Shown here: positions 56,956-64,000 of the stretch, one piece after another | How positions within the stretch are numbered: the stretch's first letter is position 1 | Layout: the number at the start of each line of letters is the position of its first letter | NCBI GenBank assembly: GCA_025093555.1 | Contig: JAIWNF010000096.1 | Span: 42,963-106,962 of the forward strand | DNA from: Circinella umbellata | Taxonomy: Eukaryota > Mucoromycota > Mucoromycetes > Mucorales > Lichtheimiaceae | Length of the DNA stretch: 64,000 nucleotides | Reading direction: 5' to 3' | The notes under the pieces: model-generated | What the model was told of the DNA's origin: nothing | Databases searched by the model: none | What the model saw: the letters and a program-made list of their open reading frames with translations, nothing else | Position numbers and translations under genes: made by a program

Positions 56956-57290
56956 TGGCTGTTAAAACACCGATCTGGTATTCATCTGGTATTCATCCGG
57001 TAACCCATCTGGTAAACATTTGGCTGTTAAAACACCGATCTGGTATTCATCTGGTATTCATCCGGTAACCCATCTGGTAAACATTTGGCTGTTAAAACAC
57101 CGATCTGGTATTCATCTGGTATTCATCCGGTAACCCATCTGGTAAACATTTGGCTGTTAAAACACCGATCTGGTATTCATCTGGTATTCATCCGGTAACC
57201 CATCTGGTAAACATTTGGCTGTTAAAACACCGATCTGGTATTCATCTGGTATTCATCCGGTAACCCATTTGGCTGTTAAAACACCGATTT
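56956..57290. repeat. 65-bp minisatellite, five units plus a partial
   Basis: Units start at 56956, 57021, 57086, 57151 and 57216, with a shortened sixth at about 57268. Each contains TGGCTGTTAAAACACCGATC and a triple internal motif (C)TGGTATTCATC. Copies 1-4 are practically identical, so amplification is recent. There are no unique spacers, so it is not a CRISPR array. Confidence 0.95.
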
Positions 57291-57375
57291 GGTATTGAGA
57301 CTGCTAATATAGTTTCATGGTAACAACGCATTAAAAAAGACATTTGAAGATTTTCAACTCTCTGTAATAAATTCA

Positions 57376-57620
57376 ATGGAAATATCGAGAGACCAAGCAA
57401 TCTGTATGTTTTCTACGTCGAATATACTGAAGGAAATGTCAAGAAGTATAAAGGACGAATCGAAGATTTCAATGCTGTTGAAATTTGCTACAACATCAAT
57501 CCAAACCAACCCATCTTGGTTTCATTAGAAAGAATTATTCACCATGGGAAATTCTTGGGACATTTGGGACATTTGGGACAAAATCTTTTTGACGAAAAAG
57601 GAAAAAGAGTCTAAATATCT
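57376..57620 (+). pseudogene. Recombinase-like family, N-terminal fragment, broken
   Basis: Frames read RDQAICMF, then after a one-base shift YVEYTEGNVKKYKGRIEDFN and AVEICYNINPNQPILVS, matching the module at 54037 and 62800-63071. The rest is lost after 57560. Confidence 0.55.
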
Positions 57621-58388
57621 TTTTGTTTTTTGTAACGGAAGGTCAATAATAAATAGCGCGTGTTGTATATAATAAGGTTGCAAAATAACTTTTTAACCAG
57701 TTAATCTCCCAATGTAATTCTTGCAGTTTACCCAGTCATCAATGCATTTCTCATCGAATCTGTCTCAACACTCTGAATCGTTTGGCCATTGGCAATCATA
57801 ATGAAAGTGATAAGTGTGAGCTTCAACTTTGTTCAAACTTTTACTACAATCGTTTTTCCTTATTTGTTCGAGTTGTGGAAGTGGGATGGTAATATTTGGT
57901 ACTGATTACTGTTTGTATGAAATTACACGTCGAGCGGTAGGAATATGGAATGAATGCTATAAACATTATTAATATACTTATCAATAGAATCAGATGGTAA
58001 TATTCGGTATTATGAATGAACATGAAATTGTTATTGATATTATTGATTTACTTTTTAATAGAGTGGGTGGTAATATTCGGTACTGATTATGGTTGTAATG
58101 GTGTAAGACCATTACGACGATATATTCAACCATAAGGTTGTTGATCTACATGCTTATCCGCGGAATACTAAGGATAGACGATAGCATGGTTGAGCACATG
58201 GTTGGATATAGAAATATTAGGATAGTTATTCTATATAGAAATGTTGATCATTGATATTAGATATATATTAGTTAGACCTAAATTAGCCCCTGATATTTCG
58301 ACGTATATAAATAAAGGGTTTCCTGACAACCAGGAAACAATAATTCGTTTTTATCATATATATTCTCGAGCCCCTTTTCTTTCTACCA
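57621..58388. other. Non-coding, possible solo LTR in its right half
   Basis: GGTAATATT(C/T)GGTACTGATTA recurs near 57890, 57998 and 58070. From about 58095 the sequence looks like a long terminal repeat: it opens TGTAATGGTGTAAGACCATT and later has a TATA-like ACGTATATAAATAAAGGG with CCTGACAACCAGG. MULE-B then interrupts it at 58398. I found no retrotransposon coding region. Confidence 0.35.
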
Positions 58389-58397
58389 ATATTTAAC
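58389..58397. repeat. Target site duplication of MULE-B, left
   Basis: ATATTTAAC, repeated directly after the element at 61305-61313. Confidence 0.85.
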
Positions 58398-61304
58398 GGG
58401 CTGCTCTATTCATCAGGAAAAATTACGTCATTAATTCTTTGAAAAATGTCAATTACAGTTTCTGCCCAAAGTCGCACCTAAAAAAATCTTTTAAGCCGCA
58501 CTTGGTAAAAAATAAAAAAAAAAATAATCTCCAAGTTCTTTGATGATTTTAAGAGTATTGCTTTAAAAAAAAACACTGGATGAATATTATAATATTTATT
58601 GGCGGGAAGGACGTGCCTGAGGATTAATTATTTTTCCAATTGTAGTATATGTTTCTTTTTGTGAATTAACTATGGATTCTATTTGTTCTGAAGTGAGTTT
58701 TGATAAATTTGTTGATAATAAATAGTCTATTTTTTTTTATTTTTCTCCAATTCAACAAGAAGATCTTGTCGATGTTGCTGTTGCTGTGACAGCCCTGATG
58801 CTGCTGCTGTTGTGTATGATGATGATGATGATGTTGCTGGTGCTACTAAACCACTACCTGCAAATGATGATGGTGATAACCATGTTGTTGTTGCTGGTGC
58901 TGTTGATGATAATGAAGTTGATGATGATGATAATGATGATGATACTGAAGTAATGGCAGCTTGTTGACGTGTTATTATATTTAAATTTGTATGAATACCA
59001 ACAAGGAAAATATTGTTACAAGCTTCTTGGCGCAATTGATAATCCATACACGTACATGTGCCAGTGACACTCCCATTTCCCGAATCTTCAAACTTCAATA
59101 TATAAACAATACGACTAGTAAATGAACGACAAGTAACCTATTATTGCCATTATATTATGAGTTATCATAACATGTTAAATGCGAAAAAATCAGCAAGATA
59201 AAAAAAATTATATACATACATGATCTTCAAAAACATTAATCATTGAAAGTGCTTTTTGCTCTGGAACTTCATTTGCTAACTTTTTTCGTTTTCGAGTCTA
59301 AACAGATGCAGTACTCTTCTTGATATTAAATAAAACTTGAATGATATGAGAACGATAATCACGCTCGACCAACTGCGATAAAACATAAATGACCCGATCA
59401 ACACGATGATTTCAAGAATAAGGAAGGTATTTGCTTTTTAATTTAGAGTGCCAGCTTTCTATCAAATTGTTTGTGTGAAACGTAACTTCCTACGATATGT
59501 ATATACATTAATATCGAATACAGAAGAAAAAAAGCTCGATGGGAATAAGAACAAACATACCTTTCTCCAAGCTTTACACCACAAATGCGTCTTGTCAAAC
59601 CAATATTCCAACATATATATATAAAGATCAAAATACTTGCTTCTCCACTTCATTACAAATTCATACCAAGCAACATAAAAACCAACAAACGTTGTAGAAT
59701 ACATCAATGAATCAAGCGACTTTAGAGCTTCTTTTCTTAGTATTTTCGATTCTGTTGTTGATGATGATGTTATCTAGAATTGATTTATTAGAATCCAGAG
59801 TTTATAAGGGTAATATGTTTAGTATAATGCAATTACCTTTGATTTAATATTTTTGATCCAGGCACTTGATATGCCAATGACATAAAAAACTTGAGCATGA
59901 TTACCATAGACTTGACGAATACTATTGATTTTAACTGGACTACAATCAATCATAATACGATCAGGAATATAATGTACACAATATCGAAGCCATCGAAGCC
60001 AAATTTGTAAATGTTCGCTGTCTTCCTTGTCCGTGATCATATATGCAAGTGGATAACCTTGACCAGTAACATCATTCTTAGCAACAATAGAAAATAAATA
60101 TGAATCACTAGTGGGTTTTACAATTGATTTACAAGTCTTATGTGTAGAGTCCATACAGATTTCTTTTGAATTTAATAACAACTAAAAATATTGATATACA
60201 TGGATAATTATCCAATGACATAACATGTTTTATCAACTCAAATAATACAAATAATCATTACTCACTTGTGCTTGACGTGGTGATATCCATGATATAACAA
60301 ATGATGACTGTGTGATATGTTTCAAAGTATGATAACCTTCTTTGTTCAATTGTTCAAGCCATAAACTGACACTTTGCTTATCAATATGATCTTTCTTTGC
60401 TAATCTTGACTGTTCATTGGCGATGATGTTGATGACATGATGAGGTTTTACAAGTAGAGCATTTGGCAACGGTCCTTCATTATTCTCAACCTTTCATTAT
60501 ATGTTTGTACAAGAATAATTAATTACTCAAATATATAAAACACATATACAATATACACAATGCATACCTTTCTAAGTTGTTCATCTGTAAGTCGCAAATA
60601 ATCTTGTATTTTATCCCAATCTAAGCCGTTTTCAACATGTTTTTTAATCCAGTCGCGAAGTTCAGAGGGAAGTTGTGATCGTACTGCATCAGAAATTTCT
60701 GTTGGATCGTGTCGTTGATGTTGCCAATGATATTTAACTTTGATTTTGCCACTTGTCAAGTATTGAACATGATATTTAGCAAGGCAGTTACATTTTAAAA
60801 AATTTTTGACACCAGTTCGTTTTTTTTTGTTGGGTGGGGCGAGGTTGGTGGATGAAGAAACAGAAGTAGATGATGAGCTAGAAGATACGTGTCGTGAATG
60901 GTCACAATAATAAGTAATACTTTGCTGAACTGTTCTGGGACGACCGGCTGAACTCAGGCGTGCATCTGAAGTCTTGGGAATGGAGATGTAGGAGTGGTTG
61001 GTGATGAAGTTGGCATGTTGCTTTGGGTTTGTTTTAACCCATTCTTCAAACTCATTGTTGTTGTTAAATTCTTCTTCTACTATATTTGTTGTATAGTTAG
61101 GAGGAACACAAATAAGATACCCAAGATCTTCAGATGCAGAGGCCGTTGTCATGATAATAATAATAATAATAAAATAAAAAAAAAAAGTCGCGTCGCGTGG
61201 ATGTAGGCCCAGGGGGGACGTGAAAGTAAAAAAAAAATTCTCAGATGAGGAGACTGAAAAGAACGGGGAAGTGACGTAATTTTTCCTGATGAATAACGAA
61301 CTCG
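58398..61304 (-). mobile_element. MULE-B, uninterrupted but decayed copy of MULE-A family
   Basis: A 2907-bp element bounded by a 9-bp duplication (ATATTTAAC). The terminal repeats are about 33 bp: the tips differ (GGGCTGCTC against CGAGTTCGT) but share ATTCATCAGGAAAAATTACG. It holds one transposase gene on the minus strand. It gives the continuous reference for the split MULE-A, including the exact unoccupied Helitron site at 59501/59502. Confidence 0.9.
58727..61152 (-). pseudogene. MULE-B transposase with stops
   Basis: Order of parts on the minus strand: zinc-binding N-terminus (61152-60580), exon VENNEGPLPNALLVKPHH (about 60495-60265), DDE core exon (60181-59830; ICMDSTHKTCK, DRIMIDCSPVK), exon MYSTTFVGFYVAWYEFV (to about 59560), exon with NNLIESWHSKLKSK (about 59480-59220) and SWIM exon (about 59140-58727). 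Defects compared with MULE-A: two compensating indels replace LLCHWHIKRAG by an unrelated stretch near 59870-59890; TGA and TAG stops occur in the IESWH exon (near 59413 and 59298); and the SWIM ligand CKH has become CNN. Inactive. Confidence 0.85.
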
Positions 61305-61313
61305 ATATTTAAC
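61305..61313. repeat. Target site duplication of MULE-B, right
   Basis: ATATTTAAC, identical to 58389-58397. Confidence 0.85.
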
Positions 61314-61814
61314 TATTACGCTTCCTCGTAAACTGGCTGAAAGATAGAACCCGATTGTAAGTATACAATAATCAGTCATGCGCTATTACATATACGTACA
61401 GCACATTATTTCTTTTGTAGAAATTTCAATTAACCCGCATCCACAGGCTATCTTATCTTATAGTCATTAATAAACATTTTATCTTGATAAACCACTTAAA
61501 AATAAATCTTTTATTTCTCTCTTCAATTTTACTGTTTATCTATTACCACTTAACTTCTATAATTATATCTTTGTTTGTCGTACAGTGTAACAAATTCAAA
61601 ATTCAAAATAGAGTGGGGTGTCCGTAGCAATTCCCGTGTCCCAAATGTCCCAAAGGTTTACGAAAATCCTCATTCGTATCATTTATATTCGACCAATACC
61701 TCTCACACTAAACCGTAATTGGAACTAAAAATTTTGAAGTAGGACTCCCTATTCTCTTTATTTTTGAAAATTGTCAAAAGTATTATAATAAAAAAGATAT
61801 ATACACGTAATAAA
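61314..61814. other. Non-coding
   Basis: Sequence continuing the region interrupted by MULE-B; AT-rich, no gene. Confidence 0.5.
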
Positions 61815-63071
61815 CTATTTTGATCTTTGTATACTTTTCTTTCTACTATTGAACTTTTCTAGTAATTCAGTATCTGTTTTCAAGCTATCAGAATTAAATA
61901 GGAAGAGCTCATTAGCAACAGTAAACGTCTCTATGGCTATTTTTTTGATTGCAGGATTTGTTTTCAATAAGCTGAATTATGTGTGAGTTCTAGTTGTTAA
62001 CCCAGCAAAGTCGATTGAGACCAAACAAACATTGTGCTTTATTGATTTCAGATATATCAACATGTCTATAATGAATTAAATTAAACATTAAATATGATCT
62101 TTTGGAGTTTGCACATATTATATTTAAGTTTCATATTACCCTGTGTATTCCCTGTGACTTGACTCAATTTATCAATTATACAATCTTTATTTTTCAAAAT
62201 CTCGTTCAAAAAATGGAGTGGATGAGTAACTGCAGGTGGATACATATACTTTGCTGGTAAATGATCGTTCATGCAAATTGTCCACCATAGCTTGAAGAAG
62301 CCTGGTTCTAGTGTCAATATTCTCAATAGTGGGAGACTTTCCGGGCATAGCCTATAATTTCATATCCATTGTGAATTAAATTTCTCAACGATTCTTGGTA
62401 GTTGGGTAAATAGCTGCAGATAGACTCAATTAAATCATCTACCAAGAAACATATTAGCCATGACTTTTTTTTTTCAATTATGCTTTTCAGAATTACCATA
62501 ATAAGCATCCTCCATAGTATATAATTCTCTTGAACGAATTCCATCTCGTCTGATTTCTTTCCCATTTAAAAATGGTAATCGCCTATTTTTGCACCAGGCA
62601 GCAAATGATTGAGATGTTCGCTTCTCGAAGACTATACTATATGTTTTTATTGTGTTATAGATGTCTTTTGTAGATATTGATCGTTTATGATAAATTTCAA
62701 GGTTTTTTGGTTCGTCATAGCGGTATACTTCATTAATAAATTGCGCAACTTGTGCTTCGGTTTCTACAGGCAAACGTTATTTTCATTGTATTTAGAGTTA
62801 TTATTTTTAACTTACGTAGTTCGTTTCTTTCTCTTTTTTTACTTTCTCCTTGGTCTAAACTGGAATCAATAGATTCCAAGTATTTACGATACGTGATAGG
62901 GTCACCACGAATTCTTTGTTTAGATACAAGAATAGGTTGCCTTTCATCGACATTATAGCAGATTTCGACATCTTCAAACTCTTCAATTTTTTTTTTATAG
63001 TTTGTTACATTTTCATCAGTATGGTCAACATAAAAAAACATGCAGATTGCTTGATTTTTTGTTACATTCAT
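61815..63071 (-). pseudogene. Recombinase-like family member, most complete copy
   Basis: On the minus strand from MNVTKNQAICMFFYVDHTDE (63071): module 1 ends near RIRGDPITYRKYLES, followed by a charged linker. A frame change near 62775 leads to ETEAQVAQFINEVYRYDEP, RSISTKDIYNTI and SFAAWCKNRRLPFLNGKE. Another leads to WLICFLVDDLIESI, LPNYQESLRNLIHNGYEIIG and YARK. The last third decays, with DMLIYLKSIKHNVCLVSIDF, AGLTTRT and the C-terminal NPAIKKIAIETFTVANELFL. About 400 residues when all parts are counted. The GYARK motif is where the catalytic serine domain of a resolvase would begin; the following residues are V-S. Function inferred only. Confidence 0.55.
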
Positions 63072-63091
63072 CTCTATTTTGTAAACGTAGT

Positions 63092-63406
63092 AAATTATTT
63101 GCGCTGAACTAAGATTATTTTGCGTTGTCTGGGGAATAAATTTGCGTTCCTGTTTTTCCGTCAAAATATTTACTTCCTTGGTGCTTATAACTTTATTTTC
63201 ATAATTATTTCTAAAATAGCTCATATGGAATTTATTTATGATTATTTTTAATGAAATATTGTTTAATATATTCCCTGGTGAGGCAATAAAAATATTAAGT
63301 GCTTGGACATACATACTTCGGTGCAAAAATTTGGTGCAAAATCATTGGCGCAAGATTACTATTCCCCAGACAACGCAAAATAATCTTAGTTCAGCGCAAA
63401 TAATTT
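63092..63406. mobile_element. 315-bp non-autonomous derivative of the Tc1/mariner-type element
   Basis: Perfect or near-perfect 47-bp terminal inverted repeats (63092-63138 and 63360-63406) containing GCGCTGAACTAAG and TTTTGCGTTGTCTGGGGAAT, the same core as the full element's repeats. Between them, 63214-63265 matches the transposase start (GCTCATATG, TTTATTTA, TGAAATATTG), so this is an internal-deletion derivative rather than an unrelated MITE. Confidence 0.85.
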
Positions 63407-64000
63407 GGAAAAAACCAGTATTTTACGTACCGAATTTATAATAGTATTGTTTTTATTCTATGTCGTACGTACGTAATATTAGTCTTTTAACTGATACGTA
63501 AAACCAGTAATACGAGTTTGTTTAAACGTCATCTCAGCTCTTTCCTTTGTTTCCAAGTGGTTATTTCGTTTGCGCAGCAAATAAAATATTCAATTTCTTC
63601 TTGTATTTGTACCTGTAGTAGAAATAATTAACTTTTTTATCATCTCTTAATTTTTCCAAATAATAAAAGACCCGAAAGATCCCCGCAAAACCTTGGCTCA
63701 TTCTATAATATTAACCTTATTTTATTCGTAAATATCTCATATAGAACCCAATTGCCCAAAGAAAGAGGTTTATTCATGGGCGTGTATAAAAAGGCTTGAG
63801 ATAGGCCCTACGTACATACTCTAAAAACATAATCACAAATTGGAAAGAGAATCAAACGTGTGATCATTGAAAGAAATTATTTATTTAGTTGTGTACGTAT
63901 AGTTTTATATATTATTAAAATTGTGTGTATTGTGGCAAAAAAGAACTACGAATTGATCCAATCCTTTCATACTTTGTCGTAATGATGTTATAATTACATA
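63407..64000. other. Non-coding to window end
   Basis: AT-rich with several ACGTACGTA-like runs (63425, 63462). No gene seen. Confidence 0.5.

Noticed and set aside
56956..57290. Possible CRISPR-like array
   Set aside because: The repeats are directly contiguous with no unique spacers, and the DNA is eukaryotic; it is a minisatellite.

Overview
The window looks like nuclear DNA of an AT-rich filamentous fungus, most likely a Mucoromycota/Mucorales species. The evidence is short GT-AG spliceosomal introns (about 60-150 bp), fungal housekeeping genes (PEX1, importin alpha, a MEF2-type MADS protein, LipB), an F-box/LRR gene of a style common in Mucorales, and transposon families expected there (DUF6729 proteins, MULEs, a Helitron, a Tc1/mariner element, a resolvase-like family). 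The genus is not determined. No rRNA, tRNA or CRISPR array was recognised by eye.

Left third (1-22.9 kb) is a transposon graveyard. A segment of at least 2.9 kb, carrying a dead Tc1/mariner-type transposon and the 3' exons of an uncharacterised 9-exon gene, occurs twice in inverted orientation (1-2897 and 19393-22289) at about 99.8% identity. Between the arms lie a truncated DUF6729 gene, an RTC4-like fragment, and a three-level nest: MULE-A (8646-17164) is split by a Helitron remnant (9457-15344), which is split by MULE-C (9504-13735). MULE-C has 181-bp terminal inverted repeats, a 9-bp target duplication, and a gene joining a zinc-binding domain, a DDE transposase and a region resembling a ubiquitin-specific protease.

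Middle (25-52 kb) is ordinary gene-rich chromosome: a DUF218 membrane protein, importin alpha, pirin, an MFS sugar transporter, an F-box/LRR protein, a small secreted cysteine-containing protein, PEX1 (18 exons), a MEF2-like MADS factor and lipoyl(octanoyl) transferase. Exon models for these were built by hand and all give totals divisible by three. No operon-like logic links them.

Right fifth (52-64 kb) is again accessory: an inverted partial copy of LipB exon 1, several pieces of a proliferating gene family with a GYAR motif suggesting serine recombinases, a second Helitron 3' end, three minisatellites, MULE-B (58398-61304, with 9-bp target duplication, the unoccupied version of the Helitron site), and a 315-bp non-autonomous derivative of the Tc1/mariner element.
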